This document shows positions 1 through 8,568 of a stretch of 64,000 bases of DNA, piece after piece; position 1 is the first letter of the stretch, and every line of letters starts with the position of its first letter. The translations under genes and the position numbers were made by a program. The notes under the pieces are model-generated. The model was not told the origin of the DNA, searched no databases, and worked only from the letters and a program-made list of their open reading frames with translations. Origin of the DNA: Planctomycetota bacterium (GTDB taxonomy: Bacteria > Planctomycetota > JACOTG01); contig JACOTG010000052.1 of the NCBI GenBank assembly GCA_016178505.1, forward strand, positions 1 through 64,000, given 5' to 3'.

Positions 1-2208
1 CAGGAGCGCGGGCGCGCCGTAGACGAGGAGCAGCCCGTTCAGGACGGGCGTGGCTCCGACGTCGTCGTGCTGCCACGCCGGATTGCCGACGACTCCGGAT
101 CCGACTATGGCGATGCCTGCCGCCACCGTGATCGCGACGGCACCGCCGAGTCGCCACGGTCGACTGTCTCGCGCGCGCGAGGCGACGAGCGCGATCCATC
201 CGAGGAGGATCCCCGCGATCGAGTACGCGCCCCACTCCGCGAATCGCACTCCCTCCTCGCGAAGCTCCGAGCGATGAAAGCCGTGTCGGATCTCGAGGCC
301 GACGAGCGCGACGGCAACGGCGAGCGCGGCGAGTTCGAGCCCTTCGGCCATCGTGACTTCCGCGTCGCGGCGAACGCGGCCCGACGCGATCACGAACGCG
401 ACGAGCGGAACTCCATAGCCGTAGAGGATCCAGTTCCAGACGGGAGCCGCTCCTGCGAAGCGGTCGAGGACCGCTGGATCCATGAAGAGTCGAAACGCGA
501 CGAGCGCCGCGAGCGGCCAGATCGGCCAGCGCAGCATCGGCAGCAAGAGCACACGCGCGGTCCACGCGAGAAGCGGCAACTCCACGGCCCACGCCACCGC
601 GAGCCACTCTCGCTTCAACTCGATCGGCACGGCGAGGCTCACGAATGCCGTCGACGCGAACGCGAGCGCCGCGAGAACCCAATCGCTTTGCAGCATCGCG
701 GCTCGTCGGCGCAAGATGGGAAGGGCCGCCGCCGCGTAGGCCGCCGCGAGCCCGAGCGCAACGACGCCGAGGTGTGACGTCCAGCGCAGCTCGTGCAGGC
801 CGTCGTACGCCAGTAGAAACGCGGTCACTCCGCTCGCCGCGGACAGCGCCGCCCAGCGTCCCGCGTCCGGCGCCCGCAGGTGCGCGACGTACGCGCCCGC
901 CGCGAGGAGCACGCCGAACGCAGAAACCGTCAACAGGAATCGCTGGCCGTCCGCGGTCGTCCGCGCGGGGATCCACAGCGCGAGAAGCCCGAACACGCTC
1001 GCCGCCGCGACCCACGCAACGCCTTGCTGTCGCGCGTCCCAACGCGCGAGCACGAACGCGCCGGCGACGAGCAAGCCGAGGAAGAGCCACTCGGTCGTCG
1101 TGCGGCCGCCCTCGTTCGTGACCAGCGCCATCGCGAGAAGGCTCCCGGCGACCGCGATTCCGTCGAGCCAAATGGATCGCAGCGCCGTGTCCGTTCGCAC
1201 GGTGACGACGAACGAGATCGATGACGCCACGAGAAACGCGCCGATCCACGGCGCATGTTCGGAACGGAGCGGCCCGAGCGTCCACACGACGACCCACGCA
1301 ATGCCGGCGAGCACGGTCGCCACGGCGATGGCCGACCAGCCGCGCCGTCGCGTCACGCCGAGGAGCCCGACTTGAAGGAGCAGGAGATAAGCGAACAGGG
1401 CGGCCGGTCTCGGTTCCTCCGACCGAACCAGTGCCGGCGTGAGGAATCCTCCGACGAGTCCCACGAGCGCGACCATCACACCGTGTCGCAGCGAAAGCGC
1501 GACTCCCGTCGCCGTGGTGAGCGCCATGAGACCGAAGCCGATCGTCGGCGTGAGCAAGTGGTAGAGATTCACGGCCGCGAAGAACGCCGCGTAGAGCACG
1601 GCGATGCCTGCGGCGGCGAGCCCTTGCGCGATGCGGCTCCCGCTGCGACGGAAGCGCTCTCCCGCAACGATGAGGGCAAGCCCAAATGCGATGCCGAGCG
1701 CGATCCGCACGGCCGGGCTCAGGAGCTTGCGGTCGAAGCTGTACTTGACGAGGAACGCGCCGGCCAGTGCAAGCGCGATCGAGCCGATCCAAACCGGCAA
1801 TCGCGTTCCGAGTTTTTCTTCGAGCGGCTCGAAGGCGGCACGTTCGCGCACGTGCGGCCGGGGCGGCAGAGTCGGCCGCGCTGCGGCTGAAGGCATGGGA
1901 GTCGGCGGCGCGCTCGGCGGCTTCGGGACGCCGGGGTCGCGAGCCGGCGGCGGCGCGACGTCCGCCGGCACAACCGCGGCGACGACGGGCGGCGGCGGCG
2001 GCGCGACGTCCGCCGAAGAGCGCAAGAACGAGACTCGGCGTTCGAGCGCCGCGATCTCGCGGCTGTTCGCGGCAACGCGCATCTCGAGATCGTGAACGCG
2101 CGTCCGCAACCGCATCGCCGTCGCAAACGCGATGATCAGCATCGCGAGGAGCGCGAGCGGAACGAGGACGAAGAAAGGCTCCATCGATGGTTCCGTGGCC
2201 GCCGCCAT
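1..2208 (-). CDS. DUF2339-type polytopic membrane protein, 3' part cut by the window edge
   Basis: This frame is missing from the ORF track because it has no stop inside the window. Read on the minus strand it stays open from position 2208 to position 1. It starts with a hydrophobic anchor (MEPFFVLVPLALLAML), then a short coiled segment, a Pro/Ala-rich linker (about residues 60-120), and then a long series of membrane helices (for example GIAVLYAAFFAAVNLYHLLT). That layout is typical of DUF2339 membrane proteins, whose function is not established. ATG codons at 2208 and 2184 are both possible; AAGGAG lies upstream of 2208 but at a long spacing. It follows the TlpA-like gene by about 33 bases on the same strand, so the two may be co-transcribed. 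Confidence 0.8.
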   Translation of the reverse strand, partial: MAAATEPSMEPFFVLVPLALLAMLIIAFATAMRLRTRVHDLEMRVAANSREIAALERRVSFLRSSADVAPPPPPVVAAVVPADVAPPPARDPGVPKPPSAPPTPMPSAAARPTLPPRPHVRERAAFEPLEEKLGTRLPVWIGSIALALAGAFLVKYSFDRKLLSPAVRIALGIAFGLALIVAGERFRRSGSRIAQGLAAAGIAVLYAAFFAAVNLYHLLTPTIGFGLMALTTATGVALSLRHGVMVALVGLVGGFLTPALVRSEEPRPAALFAYLLLLQVGLLGVTRRRGWSAIAVATVLAGIAWVVVWTLGPLRSEHAPWIGAFLVASSISFVVTVRTDTALRSIWLDGIAVAGSLLAMALVTNEGGRTTTEWLFLGLLVAGAFVLARWDARQQGVAWVAAASVFGLLALWIPARTTADGQRFLLTVSAFGVLLAAGAYVAHLRAPDAGRWAALSAASGVTAFLLAYDGLHELRWTSHLGVVALGLAAAYAAAALPILRRRAAMLQSDWVLAALAFASTAFVSLAVPIELKREWLAVAWAVELPLLAWTARVLLLPMLRWPIWPLAALVAFRLFMDPAVLDRFAGAAPVWNWILYGYGVPLVAFVIASGRVRRDAEVTMAEGLELAALAVAVALVGLEIRHGFHRSELREEGVRFAEWGAYSIAGILLGWIALVASRARDSRPWRLGGAVAITVAAGIAIVGSGVVGNPAWQHDDVGATPVLNGLLLVYGAPALL

Positions 2209-2241
2209 GGACGGCCGGGCGATTCTCCTTCGCCTAGAACG

Positions 2242-3477
2242 CTATCGGCTGCTGCTCTCGGTGAGCAGCTCTTCGATGATCGACTCGAATTCGGCGCGAA
2301 GCGCGCGATTCGCGGCGCCGGTTGCCGGTCCCGCGAACCCGGTGTGCACCGCGCGCACGCGGCCGTCGGCGTGCAGGAAGATCGTCGTCGGGTACGCGCG
2401 AACGCGGTCGAGCGCGGGGAATGCGGCGCTCGCCTTTGCCTTGTCCGACGTGCCGGCGACGAGCAGCGGATACGTCACGCCGTCGCGCGCGGCGAGCTTG
2501 CGCACCTGCGCCGCGTCGCGCGTGAAATCGCCGGTCACTTCGAACGCGAGGCCGACGATCGACAACCCGCGCGATCGGTAGCGACGATCGAGCAGGACGA
2601 GATACTGCGTCTCGTCCTGACAGTTCGGGCACCACGAGCCCATGACTTGCAGGATGCGCGCCTTTCCGGCGAACGCGGAGTCGGCGAGCGAGCGCCGCTT
2701 GCCGTCGAGGTCGGGGAAGACGAGCTTCTCGAGCGACGCATTCCCTTCCCATTTCGTCAGGGCGAAGGCGTCGGGAAGCGCTGCGTTGTCGTCGCGGCGC
2801 GCGGTCCACGTCTCGTGCGAGCTGTCGCCGGCCCAGAAGTCGCCCGTGATCGTGCCGTCGGATTGCACGCGCGCGTCGAAGAGGAAGGCGTGCGCGCCGT
2901 CGAAGCACGAGAGTCGAATGCACGCGCCGTCCTGCGTGCCCGCAAGGTAGCGGTAGTCGCCGGTCGGCGTCAGGAACGTGCCGCTCAACGACCGGTCGGC
3001 CTGCGTCTCGAAGATCGCAACGGCGAGTTCGTCGTCCGGCGCGAATCGAACGGCCCAGCGGCCGTCGACCCGCTTCGCATCGGCGCGTGTCGAGTCGCTC
3101 GGAAACCGTGCGGCGGTCCCTGCCGTCGCGTGGAACGGGAGCTTCGCGTACGCGTCTGGGCCGCGGCGCTTCTTCCATTCGCCGTCGAGACGCGCCCCGT
3201 CGGCACTCGGTGTCGCGCGCACGATCGAGTCATAGTGGTCGACGTCGAGGACGATCTGTCCACCGACGAACGACACTTTGGGGATCTCGATGCGCTCCGG
3301 CCCGTTCACGAGCCACGCGCGCCACGTCGCGTCGCGCTCTTCGACGTCGAGACCGAACGGAAGCTCGCCGCCCGGACTGTCGAGCCAGGCGCGCCACGGG
3401 CCGACGCGGATCGACGCGTCGCCCGCAGCGGCGACGAGCGCCGCGCAAGCGAGTGCAACGCCAAGCATGCGCAGCAC
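2242..3477 (-). CDS. Secreted thioredoxin-fold protein, TlpA/ResA-like
   Basis: The 411-residue protein has an N-terminal signal peptide (MLRMLGVALACAALVAAAG), a roughly 230-residue beta-rich region of unknown role, and a C-terminal TlpA-type thioredoxin domain from about residue 250. The active site is WCPNC in the context MGSWCPNCQDE, and the cis-proline region is AYPTTIFL. TlpA/ResA proteins reduce or isomerise disulfides outside the cytoplasm, often during cytochrome maturation; the substrate here is unknown. The chosen GTG (3477) puts an arginine ahead of the hydrophobic core; ATG at 3468 is an alternative. The start lies 145 bases from the end of the ClpC-like gene. Confidence 0.85.
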   Translation of the reverse strand: MLRMLGVALACAALVAAAGDASIRVGPWRAWLDSPGGELPFGLDVEERDATWRAWLVNGPERIEIPKVSFVGGQIVLDVDHYDSIVRATPSADGARLDGEWKKRRGPDAYAKLPFHATAGTAARFPSDSTRADAKRVDGRWAVRFAPDDELAVAIFETQADRSLSGTFLTPTGDYRYLAGTQDGACIRLSCFDGAHAFLFDARVQSDGTITGDFWAGDSSHETWTARRDDNAALPDAFALTKWEGNASLEKLVFPDLDGKRRSLADSAFAGKARILQVMGSWCPNCQDETQYLVLLDRRYRSRGLSIVGLAFEVTGDFTRDAAQVRKLAARDGVTYPLLVAGTSDKAKASAAFPALDRVRAYPTTIFLHADGRVRAVHTGFAGPATGAANRALRAEFESIIEELLTESSSR

Positions 3478-3622
3478 GCTACCGCGCCACCTCGTTTGTC
3501 GCCAGGGTCCGAGTTGGAGATTCCGTCGCTGTCGAGCCCGCGATGAAGACCGGCTCGGCGGTCGGCGCGCCGTAAGTGGGAAAAATGTTCCAGGCTCCGT
3601 ACGCGTCAGTTGCTGGGACGGG

Positions 3623-5863
3623 TCAGGTGGAGAAGGTGACGCCGGTTGGGGACAGGGTTGCGCGGATGGTTCCCAGGTCTTCGCCGCGGGAGAGGACCTC
3701 TTGGGCTAGCGGTTGACGGATCACGCGGTCAAAGACGCGGCGCAGCTCGCGCGCGCCGTACTGGTCGCTCTCGCCGAGCTTCAGGAGGTGATCGTAGACG
3801 GCGTCGTCAAGCACGAGATGCAGGTGGCGCGGCTCGAGAAGGCCTTCGACCTCGCAAATGTGCTGGTCGATGATCCGCCGAAGCGAGTCGCGCTCGAGGC
3901 GGTGGAAGACGACGACCTGATCGAAGCGATTGATCAACTCGGGGCGGAAGTGTTGCACGAGTGCGGCGCGCGGATCGATCTCGGCAAGCGAAACGCTTTG
4001 CTCCTCCGCGTGGAACCCCATCGATGCGCGTCGCTGCACCTGCACGTCGACGTTCGACGTCAGGATCACGACGGCCTGCGTGAAGTCGGCGCTCTTTCCG
4101 TGCGCGCCCGACAGGCGCCCCTCGTCGAAGATCTGCAAGAAGAGATCGAACACTTGCGGGTGCGCCTTCTCCACCTCGTCGAACAGCACGACGCTGTGCG
4201 GATGGGTTCGCAGCGCCGCGATGAGGAGCCCTTCTTGTTCGTGACCGACGTATCCGGGCGGCGCGCCGATCAACTTTGCGACCGAATGCGGTTCGGTGAA
4301 TTCGGACATGTCGAATCGTACGAGCCGGCGCTCGTCGCCGAACAGAACCGACGCGACGCTCTTCGCGAGCTGCGTCTTGCCGACGCCCGTCGGACCGAGG
4401 AACAGGAACACGCCTACTGGCCGATTCGCCGGCGCAAGCCCTGCCTTCGCCGTCTGGATCGCGCGTGCGACGGCGCGCACCGCGTGATCTTGTCCCACGA
4501 CGCGCGCGCGAAGCTCGTCCTCGAGGCCGAGAATCTGGCGTGCCGCTTCCGCGGTCAATCGCTCGAGCGGAACGCCGGTCCACTGCGCCACCGTGCGCAC
4601 GATGTCGTCGCGAACGACCTCGCCGCGAGCGGTCGTACCGGCCCCGCGCCCTTTCGACGCCTGCCGGTACGACTGCAGCCGCTTTCTCGCGCACGATTGG
4701 TCGATCGCGTCCATCGCCTTGTCCGGGAGGCGGCGATCGGGAACGTGCTGCATCGTCAAGTCCACCGCGGCACGCAGCGCGTCGGCGGTGATCGTCACCT
4801 GGTGGTGCTCCTCCAGCGACGGCCGAACGCCGTCGAGGATCTCGAGGGTCTCGGCGACGGAAGGCTCCTCGACGAGGATCTTCTCGAATCGACGCTCGAG
4901 CGCCGGATCCTTCTCGATGTGTCGGCGATATTCCTCGATCGTCGTCGCGCCGATGCAGCGCAACTCTCCGCGAGCCAGCGCCGGCTTGAATATGTTGGAG
5001 GCATCGAGCGATTCGCCGCTCGACGCGCCCGCGCCGACGAGCGTGTGGATCTCGTCGAGGAAGAGAACGATCTCGGGATGGCGCGCGGCCTCCTCGGCGA
5101 TGTCGAGCAGGCGCTGCTCGAATTCGCCGCGATACTTCGTGCCGGCGACCAACGTCCCGACGGACAGCTCGATGACGCGGCGATTGCGCAGCGGCTCGGG
5201 GCAATTCGCGGAGAGGAGGCGTTGCGCGAATCCCTCGACGACCGCCGTCTTGCCGACACCCGCCTCACCGACGAGGACGGGGTTGTTCTTGTTCTTGCGG
5301 AGCAGAACTTGCGCAATCAGATCCATTTCCTTTTCGCGGCCGATGAGCGTCGAAAGCCCGCCGGTGCGAGCGAGCGCAGTGAGGTCGCGGCCGTACCGAC
5401 TGAGGAGCGGCGTCGAACTTCGCGTCGGTTTCGACTCGACCGTCAGCGCATCCTGAAGCTCGGCGACGTCGATGCCCGCGGAGTGCATCAGCCGCACCGG
5501 CACGCTGCGCCCTTCGCGCAGGATCGCATCGAGGATGTGGCTCGGTTCGACCTGTTGCGAGCCCGCGCGCGCCGCCACGCGACCCGCGAGCTGCAACACG
5601 CGGTTGCAGCGCGGCGTCACGACGAGCTGGTCTCCGATCGACGGGTGCGGAACGCTCTCGAGATTCTGCCGCAGCGTTTCCGTCACGCGCGGTAGATCGA
5701 CGCCCTGACTTCGAAATGCTTCCGAGAACCCGTCCTCCGCTTCGCGCGCAAGACCGAGGAACAAGTGCTCGACACCGAGGAAGTGGTGTTCGAGTTTCTC
5801 GCTCTCCTCGGACGCGGCAGCGAGCACTTTCTCGGCCGCGGGAGACAGCTTCGGGTAGCTCAT
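3623..5863 (-). CDS. clpC: ClpA/ClpC-type AAA+ unfoldase (Clp ATP-binding subunit)
   Basis: The track gives a 1010-residue ORF, but the protein proper starts at the ATG at 5863 (MSYPKLSPAAEK), giving 746 residues; the upstream part overlaps the FHA gene in another frame. Domains: an N-terminal Clp_N double repeat (residues 1-145), AAA1 with Walker A GEAGVGKT (199-206) and Walker B LFLDE (about 267-271), and AAA2 with Walker A GPTGVGKT (490-497). There is no long ClpB middle domain. An MGF tripeptide (about 615-617) lies where ClpA and ClpC carry the loop that docks ClpP, which argues for a protease partner rather than a ClpB or ClpV disaggregase. No clpP is in the window. The ATG follows the FHA gene by 31 bases. 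Confidence 0.88.
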   Translation of the reverse strand: MSYPKLSPAAEKVLAAASEESEKLEHHFLGVEHLFLGLAREAEDGFSEAFRSQGVDLPRVTETLRQNLESVPHPSIGDQLVVTPRCNRVLQLAGRVAARAGSQQVEPSHILDAILREGRSVPVRLMHSAGIDVAELQDALTVESKPTRSSTPLLSRYGRDLTALARTGGLSTLIGREKEMDLIAQVLLRKNKNNPVLVGEAGVGKTAVVEGFAQRLLSANCPEPLRNRRVIELSVGTLVAGTKYRGEFEQRLLDIAEEAARHPEIVLFLDEIHTLVGAGASSGESLDASNIFKPALARGELRCIGATTIEEYRRHIEKDPALERRFEKILVEEPSVAETLEILDGVRPSLEEHHQVTITADALRAAVDLTMQHVPDRRLPDKAMDAIDQSCARKRLQSYRQASKGRGAGTTARGEVVRDDIVRTVAQWTGVPLERLTAEAARQILGLEDELRARVVGQDHAVRAVARAIQTAKAGLAPANRPVGVFLFLGPTGVGKTQLAKSVASVLFGDERRLVRFDMSEFTEPHSVAKLIGAPPGYVGHEQEGLLIAALRTHPHSVVLFDEVEKAHPQVFDLFLQIFDEGRLSGAHGKSADFTQAVVILTSNVDVQVQRRASMGFHAEEQSVSLAEIDPRAALVQHFRPELINRFDQVVVFHRLERDSLRRIIDQHICEVEGLLEPRHLHLVLDDAVYDHLLKLGESDQYGARELRRVFDRVIRQPLAQEVLSRGEDLGTIRATLSPTGVTFST

Positions 5864-5894
5864 CGTGAATTCCCCTGTCGGTTGTCGATCCAGT

Positions 5895-6296
5895 TCAGCT
5901 CGGCATGAACTCGATGCAGGTTCGTCCGACGACGAACAATGCGCCCGTTGCGATGAGCACGCGCGCCTTGATTCGCTTGTCGCCGACGAATGTGCCGTTT
6001 CGGCTGTAGAGATCCTCGAGCCAGTAGTGCTCGCCTTCTTTGACGATTCGTGCGTGTGCCGTCGACACCATGTCGTCGAGCGGAAGCGCGAGATCGTTCT
6101 TCTCGCCGCGCCCGATCGTGAACGCGGCGCTCGACAGGCGGCGGTGGTAGCCGTCCATCGGTCCGCCGACGACCTCGACCTCGATGTGGTCGAGCTCGGC
6201 GGGGACGAGGTGCAGGTCGGGGCGCGCCGCGGTGAGCGACACGACGGTCCGACTGTGAGCCTCCGTTTGCTTCTTCGGTTTCTTGGGATCCGACAT
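5895..6296 (-). CDS. FHA-domain protein
   Basis: A 133-residue protein. The ATG at 6296 is chosen over the longer ORF because GAGGGG lies at proper spacing before it. A Lys-rich N-terminus (MSDPKKPKKQTE) leads into one forkhead-associated domain: FTIGRGEKNDLALPLDD, then the conserved STAHARI and YWLEDLYSRNGTFVGDKRI blocks. FHA domains bind phosphothreonine peptides. The gene sits directly upstream of, and in line with, the Clp ATPase, so it may deliver or regulate substrates for it; that link is inference from gene order only. Confidence 0.85.
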   Translation of the reverse strand: MSDPKKPKKQTEAHSRTVVSLTAARPDLHLVPAELDHIEVEVVGGPMDGYHRRLSSAAFTIGRGEKNDLALPLDDMVSTAHARIVKEGEHYWLEDLYSRNGTFVGDKRIKARVLIATGALFVVGRTCIEFMPS

Positions 6297-6398
6297 GATG
6301 CCCCTCTTCCGTCGGGTTCTTGGATCCTTCCCGTTCGTCTCGTTCGCGTCTCCCACCGCGCGGTTAGTGTAGCGGAATGCGTGGCGGCGACGCCAGGG

Positions 6399-7700
6399 TC
6401 AGGCGCTCGGCGGGTCGCCGTGATAGGCGCGGTCGACGAGCTCGATGGGATGCACGACCTCGATGCGGAGCCCGCGACGCTTCGCACCGACCACGATCTG
6501 CAGAAGGCATCCGGGATTGCCCGCAGCGACGACGTCGGGCTTCGCTTCGGCGATGCAGTCGATCTTGCGCTCCAGCACTTGCATGGCGGATTCGTACTCG
6601 ACGACGTTGTAGATGCCGGCGGAACCGCAGCACTGGTCGCTGTCGCGCAGCGCAACGAGTTCGACGCCGGGAATGCGGCGCAGGAGTTGGCGCGGCTCGC
6701 GCACGATCTTCTGGCCGTGCGCCAGATGGCACGCGTCGTGGTACGCGACGCGGCGCGAGACGCGATGCGGCATCGGCGGTAGCTCGATCGACGCGAGGAG
6801 TTCGCTGACGTCGCGTACTCGTTTCGAGAACTCGGCGGCGCGTGGTGCCCACGCGGGCTCGTCCGCGAGGAGGTGCACGTACTCCTTCATCGCGGAGCCG
6901 CAGCCTGCGGAGTTCACGACGTAGACGTCGGCGCCGGTGCGTTCGAAGTTCTCGATCGTGTGACGCGCGAGGTCGCGCCCGTGCTCGAGGAAGCCCTGGT
7001 GCAGGTGAAGCGCGCCGCAGCACCCCTGTTTCTCTGGAGCGATCACCTCGAATCCCACGCGAGCCAACACGCGCACGGTCGCGCGGTTCACCGCGCCGAA
7101 CATCTGGCTCGCGAGACAGCCCTCGAGCAGAGCGACTCGACCGCGCGTCGTACCGACGGCCGCCGTGCGCCGAGGAATCGGCGCCCGAAGGCTCGCCGGA
7201 GCAACGGGCGGGAGCTCCGGCTCGAGTGCACCGACCGCGGGTCCGAAGAACCGGCGCGGCAGCCCGAGCGAACGCCCCATCGCGACGAGCCCGGTTCGTT
7301 GCATGAATCGGAGCATCGCAAACGTCGCGCGGAGCCGCCGCGGGTGAGGGACGAGAGCACGCAGCGCAAACGGCTCGCGCGGCGCGCGGTTCGTTTCGTG
7401 GCGCATGAACTCGAGCATCTCGCCGTAGCGCACGCCCGCCGGGCAGACCGACTCGCACGCTCGGCAGCCAAGACAGAGGTCGAGGTGGCGAAGCGCCGTG
7501 TCGCTCGGCTGCATGCGCCCCTCGGCAATCGCACGCATGATGACGATGCGGCCGCGCGGCGAGTCCGGCTCCATCCCCCACGAGCGATAGGTTGGGCACG
7601 CCTGCAGGCAGAGCCCGCAGTGCACGCAGTCGAGAGTCCGCTCGTACCCGAGCAGCGCCTCTCGCGTCCCGATGCGCCCGACCGAGTCGGTCGTTTCCAT
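6399..7700 (-). CDS. glcF: Glycolate oxidase iron-sulfur subunit GlcF
   Basis: A 433-residue protein. Two [4Fe-4S] ferredoxin-type motifs are near the N-terminus: CVHCGLCLQACP (from residue 25) and CLGCRACESVCP. Two Cys-rich CCG modules follow (QGCCGALHLHQG and QCCGSAGIYN), as in the GlcF/LutA/HdrB electron-transfer family. With GlcD and GlcE it forms membrane-associated glycolate (or other 2-hydroxyacid) dehydrogenase, passing electrons toward quinones. The gene lies apart from glcDE: a vapBC module on the opposite strand fills the gap. Its own 5' region (7701-7966) must therefore supply a promoter or the gene relies on read-through of about 870 bases. Confidence 0.9.
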   Translation of the reverse strand: METTDSVGRIGTREALLGYERTLDCVHCGLCLQACPTYRSWGMEPDSPRGRIVIMRAIAEGRMQPSDTALRHLDLCLGCRACESVCPAGVRYGEMLEFMRHETNRAPREPFALRALVPHPRRLRATFAMLRFMQRTGLVAMGRSLGLPRRFFGPAVGALEPELPPVAPASLRAPIPRRTAAVGTTRGRVALLEGCLASQMFGAVNRATVRVLARVGFEVIAPEKQGCCGALHLHQGFLEHGRDLARHTIENFERTGADVYVVNSAGCGSAMKEYVHLLADEPAWAPRAAEFSKRVRDVSELLASIELPPMPHRVSRRVAYHDACHLAHGQKIVREPRQLLRRIPGVELVALRDSDQCCGSAGIYNVVEYESAMQVLERKIDCIAEAKPDVVAAGNPGCLLQIVVGAKRRGLRIEVVHPIELVDRAYHGDPPSA

Positions 7701-7914
7701 TCTCTACTCGACGCTACTCGTGAACGGTGTTCGTGTGGCGCTTCGAGCCGTTTTTCGCCCACTTCAGCCACACACTGAAAATGGGTCGGCCGATGCCCAT
7801 ATTGGAGGAACGCATCCCTCCGGCGCGAAACACTCTACTTCGAAAGCAACTTTGCCCCGAATCCAGTCGGACCGGACAATCGAAAGACGCCGTTGCGATC
7901 GCGGGATTCGACTC

Positions 7915-7941
7915 TACACCAACGCGTGGTAGTTTGGTGTA
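7915..7941 (+). promoter_or_regulatory. Perfect inverted repeat upstream of vapB, probable operator
   Basis: TACACCAA (7915-7922) and its exact complement TTGGTGTA (7934-7941) flank an 11-base spacer. The repeat ends 25 bases before the vapB ATG. VapBC complexes usually repress their own promoter by binding such palindromes through the antitoxin. A poor -35/-10 pair (TTCGAC and TAGTTT) overlaps it. Confidence 0.5.
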
Positions 7942-7966
7942 TCCCGAACAACAGGAGCCAAGCGCC

Positions 7967-8170
7967 ATGGGACGAACGAACATCGTGATCGACGACGATC
8001 TCATCGCGAAGGCCATGCGTCTAACGGGCGCGAAGAGCAAACGCGAAGCCGTCGAGATCGCACTCCACCGCCTCGTCGAGCGCGGGAGCGTGTATCGGGC
8101 CATTCGTCGGCTTCGAGGGAATCTCGTTTGGGAAGGCGAACTCGACGCATGGAGACGGGGTCGACGGTGA
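7967..8170 (+). CDS. vapB: VapB-type antitoxin
   Basis: A 67-residue protein starting at ATG 7967, with AGGAG at suitable spacing. The track's longer ORF only extends this frame upstream. The N-terminus MGRTNIVIDDDLIAKAMRLTG followed by KSKREAVEIALHRLV is the ribbon-helix-helix signature of VapB antitoxins that pair with PIN toxins. The C-terminal part (RRLRGNLVWEGELDAWRR) would wrap the toxin active site. It overlaps vapC by GTGA, so the two are translationally coupled. The inverted repeat upstream suggests autorepression. Confidence 0.88.
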   Translation: MGRTNIVIDDDLIAKAMRLTGAKSKREAVEIALHRLVERGSVYRAIRRLRGNLVWEGELDAWRRGRR

Positions 8171-8562
8171 TCGTCGTTGACACGTCGGTTTGGGTCGCCT
8201 ACTTCAACGGCCAAGCGAACCCGCACGCCGATCGCCTCGACGTGGCGCTCATTCGGGAAGAGCACATGGCCATTCTTCCGATCATCGTCACCGAAACGTT
8301 GCAGGGCTTTCGGACGGACAGTGGATTTCGCAAGGCGAAGCAGGTCCTTCTCTCGATTCCGTTGCTGATTCCGTCGATGCACGCGCACGTGCGCGCCGCT
8401 GCATTGTTTCGACTCCTTCGATCGAAGGGTGTCACCGTTCGCGGAGCCATCGACTGCATCGTCGCGCAATCGTGCCTGGATCACGGCGCCGAGCTGCTCA
8501 GCATGGACGGCGACTTCAAACGAATCGCCGAGCACACGCGCCTGAAACTCTGTGCTTGCTGA
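8167..8562 (+). CDS. vapC: VapC-type PIN-domain toxin ribonuclease
   Basis: A 131-residue protein. I choose the GTG at 8167, which overlaps the vapB stop (GTGA) and gives the classic start MIVVDTSVWVAYFNG; an in-frame ATG at 8149 is possible. PIN-domain acidic residues are visible: D5 in VVDTSVW, E43 in VTETLQG, D96 in GAIDCIVA and D114 or D116 in LSMDGDF. VapC toxins cleave RNA, often tRNA, when released from VapB. The gene ends 6 bases from the convergent stop of glcE, so the module is tightly inserted within the glycolate locus. Confidence 0.88.
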   Translation: MIVVDTSVWVAYFNGQANPHADRLDVALIREEHMAILPIIVTETLQGFRTDSGFRKAKQVLLSIPLLIPSMHAHVRAAALFRLLRSKGVTVRGAIDCIVAQSCLDHGAELLSMDGDFKRIAEHTRLKLCAC

Positions 8563-8568
8563 AACCAT

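Noticed and set aside
67-3546. Long plus-strand ORFs at 67..777, 1255..1890 and 2092..3546
   Set aside because: They are Arg-rich shadows antisense to the DUF2339 and TlpA-like genes, with no family motifs.
3713-5695. 660-residue plus-strand ORF opposite clpC
   Set aside because: Antisense shadow of a highly conserved gene in GC-rich DNA; no recognisable domain.
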